Notes: generated by a model from the letters alone, not told the origin. A stretch of DNA of 64,000 nt from Winogradskyella sp. (GCF_028289625.1 NZ_JANQOM010000063.1:51164-115163); one strand, 5' to 3'. Positions 10,201 through 18,089 are shown, numbered from the stretch's first letter. Numbers and translations: made by a program.

Positions 10201-10655
10201 TTTTGATTGTTACCTATCGTAACCCCTCTAGAGATACTTCCAGAAGTCGTCAGACCATCAAAAGGCGTAAACGGATTCCGCTTTTTGGTATTTTCAAGTT
10301 TGTACAGGGCTTGCGCTCCAGACGACGATCGGTCAACAATCACTTTATCATCCAATTGCTTGTAAACCTGTGTTAAAAATTTAGGATAACGTAAATATTC
10401 TATTTGTACCGTATCCAATTCAATAGGTTGCTTAAATTTTAAAACAGCTTTTGCAAAGTCTATCGTGTAAAGCGTAGAATCAACTATTTCTCCACCCTTT
10501 GTTTTGACTACAAATTTTGAAGAATTGATACTGACTGAATCTATTTGAATGGAATCCTTAACAGCAAAACGCTTTTTCTTGTAATTACTGGTGTTCTCTT
10601 GGGTAAAGCCCAATAAAGAACATAGCATTAATACAAAAAGTAACATCTTTTTCAT
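7227..10655 (-). CDS. Large outer-membrane beta-barrel-like protein, function unknown
   Basis: An 1142-residue protein with a signal peptide (MKKMLLFVLMLCSLLGFTQ). The N-terminal third is beta-rich and contains RAGDIDL and RDYIIDYNAGEIIF, the kind of short periplasmic beta module also seen in SprA and usher-like proteins. The remaining ~700 residues alternate polar and aromatic residues with many N/S-rich turns, as in a large outer-membrane barrel, and the protein ends in an aromatic residue (LRAYF), as barrels often do. It is transcribed away from the exonuclease III gene. Location is inferred with fair confidence; the function is unknown. Confidence 0.7.
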   Translation of the reverse strand: MKKMLLFVLMLCSLLGFTQENTSNYKKKRFAVKDSIQIDSVSINSSKFVVKTKGGEIVDSTLYTIDFAKAVLKFKQPIELDTVQIEYLRYPKFLTQVYKQLDDKVIVDRSSSGAQALYKLENTKKRNPFTPFDGLTTSGSISRGVTIGNNQNSVLNSELDLQISGKLSDKVSLRASIQDANIPLQESGYSQRLDEFDQVFIELFSDNWNIRAGDIDLVNTNSYFANFSKRVQGLLVSANLSEKTSVFASGALVRGQFTTTQFTAQEGNQGPYKLRGPKNELFVLIVSGSETVYVNGVPLERGENRDYIIDYNAGEIIFNSTYPITSEMRITVDYQFSERNYSRFTVFGGGTFKTEKLSLNISVFSESDAKNQPLQQNLSSEQTQVLADAGDDTSLMVASSATEESFSENRILYRQEIIDGEEVFVFSQNPDDQLFSVRFTLVGANQGNYVLINDDAVSNIFEYVPPVGGIPQGNYEPITQLVAPERLQIAILNGRYQPSEKTNVFFELAGSKNDLNLFSSIDDNDNDGFAGKLSVNQKLIKSDSLWNLSALVDADFIQENFRTIQRLYRAEFNRDWNLEDNRDDQGNNIIGNQLLFTSGLQLSHSKKGIANYNFEYLDYDNNFNGSRHNASANLQLGNFNIFSNTSYLNSESTINRSTFLRSFNRAVYVKNNKWIGAKFAIEDNEQTVIATDSLTPLSQKFTAYEAFVGIGDSTKVFTEVGYIRRFNDSLRNNLVERVNTSNTYYLKSRFIQNKNTSLQLFVNFRDLKAEDETSGDEQSLNSRLNYNQKFFNNLVLWNTSFETNSGTLPQQDFTYVEVEAGQGTFTWIDYNENGIQELNEFEIAQFADQGNYIRVLLPNQVFVRTHQNRLSQTLTINPIQWSKSDNKTKKFFSHFYNQTSYLIDRKVRREGNNFNLNPFENDEENQLALNNSVRNVLFYNRGKQRYTTSYTFLTNTSRNLLSIGFQENKLTNHQLNFNHKFAESWLINTLASLGTDESISENFANRNFNIEEERFQPKLSYLFSENAQFDVFYQYTSKNNTIGSLESLAQNNYGLSFTYNKAAKIALTGEFNFFQNEFEGNPNTPVAYQMLEGLQPGQNFTWSLLAQKKITKFLDLNLNYFGRKTETSQVIHTGTIQLRAYF

Positions 10656-10879
10656 CAGCCAATATTTATGTCATTAAATAGGCCAGATGGAACATCTATA
10701 TTATAATCTACTTGTTGATTTGTAATAGGTACTTGATGTTTCATGTAGAATAATAACTACTTAAAACTTGAAATATTTTATTGTTAAAATAGGCTCAAAT
10801 TAATGGTGTAAAAGTAGGTTATTATTTAATTTAGAACCCTAACGGACATTTGATAAAAATAATTTACCCTATTTAAGCT

Positions 10880-11641
10880 ATGAAAATTGCGTCTTATAAC
10901 GTCAATGGTATTAGAGCCGCCATAAATAAAGGCTTTATCGAATGGTTAAAAGCTACAAAACCAGATGTTATTTGTCTACAAGAAATTAAGGCTTTAAAAG
11001 AGCAGCTCGATTTAGACGTGTTTGCCAATGCAGGCTATCAATACAACTACTGGTTTAGTGCCCAAAAAAAAGGCTATAGTGGAGTTGCTGTTTTATGTAA
11101 AGACGAACCTAATCATGTTGAATATGGTACTGGTATCGAATCCATGGATTTTGAAGGCAGGAATCTTAGAGTTGATTATAACGGTACGTCTATAATGAGC
11201 ATGTATTTACCTTCTGGGACTAATGATGCTAGGTTGGCACATAAATTTGAGTACATGGATCTTATCCATGAGTATTTGAATAATTTACGCAAAGAGAAGC
11301 CAAACTTAGTGGTCTGTGGAGATTATAATATATGCCATGAGCCTATTGACATCCATAACCCTAAAATGAAAGGTGTCTCGGGCTACTTACCAGAAGAACG
11401 CGAATGGCTAGGTAAATTTATCGATAGTGGTTTTATCGATAGTTTTAGGTACTTACATCCCGAAAAACAAGAATTCTCATGGTGGAGTTATCGCGCTAAT
11501 GCAAGAGCCAACAACAAAGGCTGGAGATTGGATTATGCCATGGTTAGCGAACCTTTACAAGAAAAAATTAAACGAAGCGTTATACTAACCGAGGCAGTGC
11601 ACAGTGACCATTGCCCTATTTTATTAGAATTAAATTTATAA
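10880..11641 (+). CDS. xth: Exodeoxyribonuclease III
   Basis: A cytoplasmic DNA repair enzyme that cuts at abasic sites and trims 3' ends. The 253 residues match the usual length. Visible motifs are YNVNGIRAA near the start, LQEIKA with the metal-binding Glu (~34), the GDYN block at about 148-151, and the C-terminal SDHCPI with the catalytic Asp-His pair. It is followed after 23 bases by the OmpA-type gene and may be cotranscribed with it. The first ATG fits the family start. Confidence 0.95.
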   Translation: MKIASYNVNGIRAAINKGFIEWLKATKPDVICLQEIKALKEQLDLDVFANAGYQYNYWFSAQKKGYSGVAVLCKDEPNHVEYGTGIESMDFEGRNLRVDYNGTSIMSMYLPSGTNDARLAHKFEYMDLIHEYLNNLRKEKPNLVVCGDYNICHEPIDIHNPKMKGVSGYLPEEREWLGKFIDSGFIDSFRYLHPEKQEFSWWSYRANARANNKGWRLDYAMVSEPLQEKIKRSVILTEAVHSDHCPILLELNL

Positions 11642-11664
11642 ACTAGAACAAATTAGCAATAAAC

Positions 11665-12624
11665 ATGATTAAAAAAATTTCATTAATAGCATTAACAGTA
11701 TTCACATTATCATCTTGTGTTTCCAAAAAAATCTATACGGATTTAGAGGACAAATACGCCAATCTTAAAAAGGAGAATAGACGCTTAACTGATGATCTTG
11801 AATCGCTTACTTCTGATAAAACTAAGTTAACCAATGACCTCAGTAGTCTGCAATCGGCTTATGACGAAGCCGTAAAAGAACGCGACCAATTACGTTCAGA
11901 TTATGCTGCAACCAAAACCAATCTCGATAACTTAAAAGCTTCATATGATGCTTTAGAAAAAAACAGTTCAGCAGAAATTGCAAAAAACTCGAAGAAAAAC
12001 AGAGAGCTTTTAGCACAGCTTGAAGCCAAGGAACAGGCTCTTGCTGCCGAAAACGCACGTTTGGAAAACCTAAAAAAGGAATTAGACAGTCGATCTAAGC
12101 GCGTTGCAGAACTTGAAAGTGTCATAGCCACCAAAGATGCCAATATGCGAGCTTTAAAAGATGCCATTTCTAAAGCCTTAACTAATTTTGAAGGTAAAGG
12201 GCTTACCGTTGAGCAAAGAGATGGTAAAGTATACGTGTCTATGGAAAACAAACTATTGTTCAAATCTGGGAGCTGGTCCGTGGGTACGGAAGGTCGCAAG
12301 GCCGTTCAACAATTAGGCAATGTTTTAGCTGAAAATCCAGATATTGCTATTTTAATTGAAGGGCATACTGATGATGTTCCATATAAAGGTAGCGCACAGT
12401 TAAGCGGTAACTGGGATTTATCTACGAAGCGTGCAACTGCCATAGTGAATATCTTAAGAGAAAATGTATCAATTAACCCTGAAAACTTAACTGCAGCAGG
12501 TCGTGGCGAATACGCTCCTATTGCCTCGAATGATACTGCAGAAGGTAAAGCTAAAAATAGACGTATCGAAGTGATTCTCACACCGAAGTTGGATGAGATT
12601 TCTAAACTGTTGAATGATATATAA
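11665..12624 (+). CDS. OmpA-family peptidoglycan-binding lipoprotein with coiled coil
   Basis: A predicted envelope lipoprotein of 319 residues. A signal sequence with lipobox LSSC (Cys at 18) is followed by a long heptad-rich coiled coil (about 25-165, with many K/E/L and repeated SLTSDK/SLQSAYD-type units). The C-terminal OmpA domain (about 195-310) contains IEGHTDDVPYKG and KNRRIEV, the signature that binds diaminopimelate in peptidoglycan. It probably ties the envelope to the cell wall. The stop overlaps the next start by 11 bases. Confidence 0.88.
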   Translation: MIKKISLIALTVFTLSSCVSKKIYTDLEDKYANLKKENRRLTDDLESLTSDKTKLTNDLSSLQSAYDEAVKERDQLRSDYAATKTNLDNLKASYDALEKNSSAEIAKNSKKNRELLAQLEAKEQALAAENARLENLKKELDSRSKRVAELESVIATKDANMRALKDAISKALTNFEGKGLTVEQRDGKVYVSMENKLLFKSGSWSVGTEGRKAVQQLGNVLAENPDIAILIEGHTDDVPYKGSAQLSGNWDLSTKRATAIVNILRENVSINPENLTAAGRGEYAPIASNDTAEGKAKNRRIEVILTPKLDEISKLLNDI

Positions 12625-13036
12625 GCCATTATACATATTAGTTTTTTTATTCTTCATTAATGCGTATTCTCAAAATACTAAAGACGTTAGTTTTATAAAA
12701 GATATGTCATATTTAGAGAGTGCCAATCTAGTGAATTGTGATAGTACTTCAGGAAGTAATCTTGAGCAAAGGATATGCCTTAATATTAAATTAAGACGCA
12801 TTGATTCCCTAATGCTATCCAAGTTCCATTCAACCTTAAGAGAAATTGAAAGTGATAGTCTTAAGAATGTTTTTAGAGAAAATCAAACCAACTGGGAAAT
12901 AGAACGAAAGAGTATTAGTATGCATAAATCAGATGGTTTAGAAAGTAATGTTGGTGCAAATATGTTTATGCATTATATGATTAAGTTAACTGAGCTAAGG
13001 ATATTAACTTTAAATTATATCCTCGAGGAAAACTAA
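12614..13036 (+). CDS. LprI-like (DUF1311) secreted protein
   Basis: The 140-residue protein has a signal peptide (MIYKPLYILVFLFFINAYSQ). Its layout resembles the DUF1311/LprI domain: a Cys, then RICLNIKLRRIDSLM, a conserved Q..W (NQTNWEIER), and a final T.LRI.TL helix. Some family members inhibit lysozyme, but only two Cys remain in the mature part, so the usual disulfide set looks incomplete. It overlaps the OmpA gene by 11 bases and should be translationally coupled to it. Function is inferred from family resemblance only. Confidence 0.65.
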   Translation: MIYKPLYILVFLFFINAYSQNTKDVSFIKDMSYLESANLVNCDSTSGSNLEQRICLNIKLRRIDSLMLSKFHSTLREIESDSLKNVFRENQTNWEIERKSISMHKSDGLESNVGANMFMHYMIKLTELRILTLNYILEEN

Positions 13037-13063
13037 TAAATCAAAAAACCTTAACATAGATTT

Positions 13064-13106
13064 AGACCTTTCATGTCCTTGAAACTTGAAAGGTCTTGTT
13101 ATTTTT
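13064..13106 (+). terminator. Intrinsic terminator after the xth-OmpA-LprI run
   Basis: AGACCTTTCA (13064-13073) is perfectly complementary to TGAAAGGTCT (13087-13096), followed by TGTTATTTTT. Confidence 0.85.
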
Positions 13107-13134
13107 GCTTAAAAATAGTGGCTTAGGCAGATAG

Positions 13135-13191
13135 TGAGGCTCTCGAACCGCAAAAAGCCACCACAAGTAAAATGTCATTTCGAGAGCCTCA
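13135..13191. repeat. Inverted repeat, MITE-like intergenic element
   Basis: TGAGGCTCTCGAA (13135-13147) is the exact reverse complement of TTCGAGAGCCTCA (13179-13191), with a 31-base centre. The flank GTCATTTCGAG resembles the short GTCATTTCGA-type dispersed repeats common in Bacteroidota intergenic DNA. It ends one base before a spurious upstream ATG of the aldo/keto reductase. Confidence 0.6.
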
Positions 13192-13206
13192 ATGACCATA
13201 ATAAAT

Positions 13207-14244
13207 ATGCGCTACACCACACTACCCAATACCGATATAAAAGTTAGTAAAATATGCCTTGGCACGATGACTTGGGGCAACCAAAACACACAAAATGAAG
13301 GTTTTGCTCAAATGGATATGGCTCTCAATAAAGGAGTCAATTTTTTTGATGTCGCCGAATTGTATCCTGTACCTGCTACAGCAGATACTTATGCCGATAC
13401 CGAACGCATTATTGGGAATTGGTTCAAAAAAACAGGCAATAGAGATAAAGTAGTATTAGCTACAAAAATTGCAGGACCTGGTGATTATACTGCTCATATT
13501 AGAACCACAGGCTTTAGTAAATCCGCTTTAAATGAAGCCGTTGATAATAGTTTAAAGCGCTTACAAACCGATTATATCGATCTATACCAACTCCATTGGC
13601 CAGAGCGTCAAACCAATACCTTTGGAGTACGTGATTATAGTCAAAATCCTAATGATCCTTGGGAAGATAACTTTAATGAAATTCTTCATAATCTCGATGA
13701 AATCATTAAATCGGGTAAAATAAGACAGGTAGGGTTATCCAATGAAAAAGCTTGGGGTACTATGCGCTATTTAGAAGAATCGAAATACAACGATTTACCT
13801 CGAATGATTACTATACAAAACGCTTATTCATTATTGTGTAGACCATTTGAAGGTGACTTAGCAGAAGTAGCACATAGAGAAAATATTGGTTTATTAGCGT
13901 ATTCACCAATGGCGTTTGGGGTTTTATCTGGAAAGTATATTAAAGGGACAGCAGCCGATAATGCACGTTTAAAGTTATTTCCACGCTTTGCGCGTTACAG
14001 TGGTGAACAAGCCACGGAAGCTACAAAGCGCTATTTAAAGATTGCCGAAGATCACGGTATGACTTTAGCCCAAATGGCATTAGCTTTTGTAAATGAAAGA
14101 CCATTCTTGACCAGTAATATTATTGGTGCAACCAGTTTAGAACAACTTGAGGAAAACATTGATAGTATAAATATCTCCTTATCTAAAGAGGTAATGAATG
14201 CCATCAATAAAGTACATGCTGAGATTCCTAATCCAGCACCTTAA
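13207..14244 (+). CDS. Aldo/keto reductase, Tas-like
   Basis: An NAD(P)H-dependent oxidoreductase of the aldo/keto reductase superfamily, 345 residues, closely resembling E. coli Tas along its length. It has GTMTWG, the DVAELYPVP active-site block with catalytic Asp and Tyr, the catalytic Lys in ATKIAGP, the LYQLHWPER block with its His, and the cofactor segment IIGATSLEQL near the C-terminus. I start at 13207 (MRYTTLP) and not the in-frame ATG at 13192, because it matches the family N-terminus and the earlier ATG abuts an inverted repeat. The substrate is unknown. Confidence 0.92.
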   Translation: MRYTTLPNTDIKVSKICLGTMTWGNQNTQNEGFAQMDMALNKGVNFFDVAELYPVPATADTYADTERIIGNWFKKTGNRDKVVLATKIAGPGDYTAHIRTTGFSKSALNEAVDNSLKRLQTDYIDLYQLHWPERQTNTFGVRDYSQNPNDPWEDNFNEILHNLDEIIKSGKIRQVGLSNEKAWGTMRYLEESKYNDLPRMITIQNAYSLLCRPFEGDLAEVAHRENIGLLAYSPMAFGVLSGKYIKGTAADNARLKLFPRFARYSGEQATEATKRYLKIAEDHGMTLAQMALAFVNERPFLTSNIIGATSLEQLEENIDSINISLSKEVMNAINKVHAEIPNPAP

Positions 14245-14330
14245 AGAGGAAAAGATTATTTGACTCCAGAATTAACGTGTGATTGCTCAGAGATGTTAAA
14301 TGATTTATTAATTTTATAGGTACAGCTTGG

Positions 14331-14606
14331 ATGGTAAATAATAGAACAAGAGAAAATTGGAAAAAATTAATGCTTGAAATTCAAATTGGCGATGTTTTTA
14401 AGGGTGTGGTTTTCCAAGTTGAACCTTATGGAGTTTATGTTGATATAAATAAAGACTTTTACGGAATAGTTTTGGCGCCATATATGGGCAAAGAAGATAT
14501 TAAATTAGAAGAGTACCCTAAAATAGGCGAAAATTTAAGAGTAGAGATTATAGATTTGCCAAATTATAGTGATGAATTCACATACGTAAGTCTTAAGGTC
14601 GTTTAG
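14331..14606 (+). CDS. Single S1-domain RNA-binding protein
   Basis: A 91-residue protein consisting of a short basic N-terminus and one S1/OB-fold domain (about 18-90): IGDVFKG, then PYGVYVDI, then KIGENLRVEII, with the usual spacing of S1 strands. Such small proteins bind RNA, but this one's target is unknown. A second in-frame ATG at 14370 would give just the S1 domain. It converges on the RNase E/G gene, with a shared terminator between them. Confidence 0.75.
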   Translation: MVNNRTRENWKKLMLEIQIGDVFKGVVFQVEPYGVYVDINKDFYGIVLAPYMGKEDIKLEEYPKIGENLRVEIIDLPNYSDEFTYVSLKVV

Positions 14607-14654
14607 TAAGCTTATATGTTGCCTATCTATTCAGCTAATAAGTTATTGAGAAAT

Positions 14655-14703
14655 AAAAAGCCCAATTGAATTCCGATAGTTATCGGACCAATTGGGCTTT
14701 TTT
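14655..14703. terminator. Bidirectional terminator with a palindromic repeat in its loop
   Basis: AAAAAGCCCAATTG (14655-14668) pairs with CAATTGGGCTTTTT (14689-14702). The centre carries a second palindrome, CCGATA-GT-TATCGG (14673-14686). It serves both the S1 gene and the convergent RNase gene. Confidence 0.88.
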
Positions 14704-14711
14704 AGTAGATA

Positions 14712-16256
14712 TTATTTGATTTCGTTACCATCTTTATCAAAAAAATGATATTCAAGATAAGTGTAAGCATCTCTTGGTAAGACTTTTATCCATTTTTTAT
14801 GTTCAAAGAACCACTTTGTACGGATTGATGGGTACCCTTTGGTTAGAAAGGCTGCTATAAAAGGGTGTGCATTTAAAGTTACCTTCTTATAGTCTTTTTT
14901 GAAAATCCGCTCTAAATCTTGCTTAATACGTTGTACTACTTTAATAGGTGCTTCTATTTCGGCGCCTCCTACAAGATTAGGATTCTCTTCTTTGGTTTTA
15001 ATATTGCGTTCTGGCCTAACGCGCTGTCTGGTAATCTGCACTAAACCAAACTTACTCGGCGGCAATATTTTGTGTTTTGCTTTATCGTCTTTCATCTCAT
15101 CGCGGAGATGATTGTAAAGTTTTTTTCGGTTTTCTGCTTTACCCATATCGATAAAATCGATAACAATAATACCACCCATATCACGCAAGCGTAATTGTCT
15201 GGCAATTTCAGTAGCAGAAATAAGGTTAACTTCTAGCGCTGTTTCTTCCTGGCTTTTTTCCTTATTAGAACGGTTACCACTATTAACATCTATAACATGC
15301 ATAGCTTCTGTATGTTCTATAACCAGATAAGCTCCTCTCGCCATTGAAACGGTTTTTCCAAATGATGTTTTTATTTGACGTTCAATACCAAACTTTTCAA
15401 AAATCGGAATTCCATTTTTGTAATACTTTACAATAGACTCTTTTTTGGGTGCAATTTGCTGCACATAATCTTTTACTTGTATATACAATTCTTCATCATC
15501 TACTACTATACCAGAGAATGAATCGTTAAAGATATCCCTTAAAATTGAGGACGCTTTGTTCATTTCACCCAGTACTTTCGTCGGATAATGAGCCCTATAC
15601 AACTTTTTACACATCGCTGTCCATCTTGCCAGCAAATTCTGTAAATCATTATCGAGCTCGGCAACTTTTTTGCCTTCAGCTACTGTACGAATAATCACCC
15701 CAAATCCCTTAGGTGTAATACTTTTTACCAGTCTTTTTAATCGGTCTTTCTCTTCTTGTGTTTCTATTTTTTGCGAAATCGAAATACGGTTAGAAAATGG
15801 CACCAAGACAATGTATCTACCAGCAATAGACAATTCTGAACTAATGCGTGGTCCCTTCGTGGAAATGGGCTCTTTTACGACTTGTACTAAAATCGATTGA
15901 TTGGATTTTAAAGCATTGGCAATAGCACCATGCTTATCTAAATCTTTTTCAAGTGGAAAGTCTTTGAGTCTATAATCTTTTAATTTCCCTGTGCTTACAC
16001 GTTTAATGAATTTTAAAAGTGAAGGTAATTTTGGGCCCAGGTCGTGATAGTGTAAAAAACCATCTTTTTCATAACCAACATTTACAAATGCGGCATTTAA
16101 CCCTGGAATCACTTTGCGTATTTTGGCAATGAAAATATCACCTACTGCAAAGTTGCTATCCTCTTCATCCTTATGTAATTCAATAAGTTTTCCATCTTTT
16201 AATAGTGCGAAATCAACAATATCTGAACTCGATCTTACGATTAATTCCTTGTTCAT
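14712..16256 (-). CDS. rng: Ribonuclease E/G family protein
   Basis: An endoribonuclease for rRNA maturation and mRNA decay, 514 residues, which is the RNase G-like length without the long RNase E scaffold tail. The N-terminal S1 domain (about 38-120) has GDIFIAKIRKVIPGLNAAFV. The catalytic region contains GIVVDDEE, HVIDVNSGNR and IIVIDFIDM, which carry the two Mg-binding aspartates (in DVNSG and DFIDM). The expected Zn-link CxxC is absent: the matching region reads NPNLVGGAEIEAP. This suggests a family branch without the zinc link. It lies downstream of the small basic protein and HU genes in the same direction. Confidence 0.9.
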   Translation of the reverse strand: MNKELIVRSSSDIVDFALLKDGKLIELHKDEEDSNFAVGDIFIAKIRKVIPGLNAAFVNVGYEKDGFLHYHDLGPKLPSLLKFIKRVSTGKLKDYRLKDFPLEKDLDKHGAIANALKSNQSILVQVVKEPISTKGPRISSELSIAGRYIVLVPFSNRISISQKIETQEEKDRLKRLVKSITPKGFGVIIRTVAEGKKVAELDNDLQNLLARWTAMCKKLYRAHYPTKVLGEMNKASSILRDIFNDSFSGIVVDDEELYIQVKDYVQQIAPKKESIVKYYKNGIPIFEKFGIERQIKTSFGKTVSMARGAYLVIEHTEAMHVIDVNSGNRSNKEKSQEETALEVNLISATEIARQLRLRDMGGIIVIDFIDMGKAENRKKLYNHLRDEMKDDKAKHKILPPSKFGLVQITRQRVRPERNIKTKEENPNLVGGAEIEAPIKVVQRIKQDLERIFKKDYKKVTLNAHPFIAAFLTKGYPSIRTKWFFEHKKWIKVLPRDAYTYLEYHFFDKDGNEIK

Positions 16257-16269
16257 AATGTTAATTTAT

Positions 16270-16344
16270 ATCCCGATAGTAAACATCGAGATGGATTTTA
16301 CTAAATTATTTGACACAGGATTCCGATAGTTAATCGGAAAATCC
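16270..16344. repeat. Two degenerate copies of a CCGATAG palindrome
   Basis: ATCCCGATAGTAAACATCGAGAT (about 16270-16292) and GGATTCCGAT...ATCGGAAAATCC (16318-16344) are imperfect versions of the CCGATAG-TATCGG palindrome that also sits in the loop of the terminator at 14673-14686. They fill the spacer upstream of the RNase gene. Confidence 0.5.
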
Positions 16345-16407
16345 AACAAATTATGATGTACGATTAGTTACATCTAATTTTATATCAAAGAACGCTTTTT
16401 AAAACTG

Positions 16408-16433
16408 AAAAAAGTAGTCTTCAAACTACTTTT
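16408..16433 (-). terminator. Terminator after the small basic protein gene
   Basis: Read on the minus strand, AAAAGTAGT (16433-16425) pairs with ACTACTTTT (16418-16410) and is followed by further Ts. It lies just past the stop at 16441. Confidence 0.75.
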
Positions 16434-16440
16434 CCTCAGC

Positions 16441-16530
16441 TTATTTCTTTTTGTGACGATTAGCGCGTCTACGTTTTTTACGCTTATGCGTCGCTACCTT
16501 GTGTCTTTTTCTTTTTTTACCACTTGGCAT
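16441..16530 (-). CDS. 29-residue highly basic protein, probable Bacteroidota ribosomal protein
   Basis: The reading frame encodes MPSGKKRKRHKVATHK followed by more Lys/Arg-rich sequence ending NRHKKK; 17 of 29 residues are Lys or Arg. Near-identical micro-proteins occur throughout Bacteroidota, next to HU and RNase genes as here. I recall that a new large-subunit protein named bL38 was found in a Flavobacterium ribosome structure; this could be it, but I cannot confirm the match. The gene has its own terminator 8 bases downstream and lies 39 bases after HU. It is too short for usual gene-length cutoffs. Confidence 0.8.
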   Translation of the reverse strand: MPSGKKRKRHKVATHKRKKRRRANRHKKK

Positions 16531-16569
16531 AATGAATAATGCTTTTTTTTAATTAATATTTTTAAAGTC

Positions 16570-16860
16570 TTAGTTAACTTCAACATTAGATTTTACACCT
16601 TCTAAAAACACTTTAGCTGGCTTAAAAGCTGGTATGTTATGAGCTGGAATTTTGATTGTCGTATTTTTTGAAATATTACGACCTGTTTTTTCAGCTCTTG
16701 TTTTAATGATGAAACTTCCGAAACCTCTTAAATAAACATTATCACCACTTTCTAGAGATGATTTTACTTCTTCCATAAAGGTTTCTACTGTAGCTTGAAC
16801 GTCGCCTTTCTCCATACCTAACTTATCAGATATCTTAGCTACTAAATCGGCTTTTGTCAT
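16570..16860 (-). CDS. HU family DNA-binding protein
   Basis: A small histone-like protein that bends and compacts DNA; 96 residues. I start at the ATG at 16860 (MTKADLVAKI), which matches the family start. The frame is open further upstream but that stretch is AT-rich promoter DNA. It has the HU dimer core GDNVYLRGFGSF, the arm RAEKTGRN...IPAHNIPAFKPAK and a short C-terminal helix. It is transcribed divergently from mutY, sharing a 133-base spacer. Confidence 0.95.
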   Translation of the reverse strand: MTKADLVAKISDKLGMEKGDVQATVETFMEEVKSSLESGDNVYLRGFGSFIIKTRAEKTGRNISKNTTIKIPAHNIPAFKPAKVFLEGVKSNVEVN

Positions 16861-16965
16861 TGTAATTAGTTTTAGGGTTACTATAAATTCTAAGGGATGC
16901 AAATATATGTAATTTAATTTCAATATTTCAAGCGTAATTAATTAAAATTTAACGTAATAAAGAAT

Positions 16966-16973
16966 TAATTTTG
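16966..16973 (+). promoter_or_regulatory. Predicted mutY promoter (-7 element)
   Basis: TAATTTTG matches TAnnTTTG, 20 bases before the mutY start. Confidence 0.5.
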
Positions 16974-16993
16974 CGTCATTATTGAAAAACTGA

Positions 16994-18043
16994 ATGGATT
17001 TTACAAATAAACTAACTAGTTGGTATTCAGCAAACAAACGCGATTTACCATGGCGAAAAACCAAAAATCCATATTACATTTGGCTATCAGAAATAATTCT
17101 ACAACAAACGCAGGTTAAGCAAGGGTTGCCTTATTATAACGCTTTTGTTAAGAGATTTCCAACAATTTTTGATCTTGCCAATGCTTCAGAACAACAGGTT
17201 TTAAAACTTTGGCAAGGGCTTGGTTATTATTCTAGAGCAAGAAACTTACATGCCACTGCCAAACATATTGCATTTGAGCTCAAAGGTGTTTTTCCCAATA
17301 ATTATAAAGACTTAATTAAGCTAAAAGGTGTAGGTGATTATACCGCTAGTGCTATTGCCTCAATAGCTTTTAATGAAGTAGCGGCTGTAGTTGATGGCAA
17401 TGTCTATCGTGTATTGGCTCGTTATTTTGGAATCGATACTCCTATTAATTCCACAGCGGGAATTAAGGAATTTAAGGCCTTGGCATCCTCACTTATAGAT
17501 AAAGAACAACCCGCTACTTTTAATCAAGCTACTATGGAATTTGGGGCCACGCAGTGCAAGCCCAAAAATCCATATTGTATAGTTTGCCCTTTGAATGAAG
17601 GCTGTATTGCCCTACAAAGGAATTTAATTGGTTCACTTCCCGTTAAATTGAAGAGGACTAAAATTACCACTAAGTATTTCAATTTCTTAGTGTACATTGA
17701 TAAAAACAAAAATACAATACTCGAGAAACGAATTAGCAAAGGCATCTGGCAAAACCTTTATCAATTCCCTTTAATAGAATCTGAGAAAAGCTTAGACTCC
17801 AAACAGTTTTATGTTTTAAATTTAAATAACACTATTTTAAAAGATGTAGCATTTGAATATTCACTTTATAATCAAAAAGATATCGTTCATAAATTGTCAC
17901 ACCAACATCTTCACACTAAATTTTGGATCATTGAGTTAGATGAGTTACCAACAACATCGGTTTCAATTCAACAATTAAAAACATACCCTACTCCTGTTCT
18001 AATTAGTGACTTTATAAATACCTTTAATTTTCATAGGATCTAG
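16994..18043 (+). CDS. mutY: A/G-specific adenine DNA glycosylase
   Basis: Removes adenine mispaired with 8-oxoguanine. The 349-residue protein has the catalytic Glu in LSEIILQQTQV (about 32-42), the helix-hairpin-helix LKGVGDYTASAIA with the catalytic Asp following in VVDGNVYRV, and the 4Fe-4S cluster ligands C-x6-C-x2-C-x5-C in CKPKNPYCIVCPLNEGC (about 188-204). The C-terminal third is the Nudix-like 8-oxoG recognition domain. It leads a plus-strand run with ssb, gldE and gldD, an arrangement known from gliding flavobacteria. Confidence 0.95.
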   Translation: MDFTNKLTSWYSANKRDLPWRKTKNPYYIWLSEIILQQTQVKQGLPYYNAFVKRFPTIFDLANASEQQVLKLWQGLGYYSRARNLHATAKHIAFELKGVFPNNYKDLIKLKGVGDYTASAIASIAFNEVAAVVDGNVYRVLARYFGIDTPINSTAGIKEFKALASSLIDKEQPATFNQATMEFGATQCKPKNPYCIVCPLNEGCIALQRNLIGSLPVKLKRTKITTKYFNFLVYIDKNKNTILEKRISKGIWQNLYQFPLIESEKSLDSKQFYVLNLNNTILKDVAFEYSLYNQKDIVHKLSHQHLHTKFWIIELDELPTTSVSIQQLKTYPTPVLISDFINTFNFHRI

Positions 18044-18089
18044 AACTCACAATTTTTTATTAATTTTAAAGTAACCATTTCAAAATAAC

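Noticed and set aside
11901..12299. Long antisense open frame across the OmpA-type gene
   Set aside because: It is opposite a clear coiled-coil/OmpA gene, has no recognisable start context or family, and is explained by the codon bias of the sense strand.
16861..16923. N-terminal extension of HU to an upstream ATG
   Set aside because: The 21 extra codons are AT-rich promoter-like DNA and no HU protein has such an extension.
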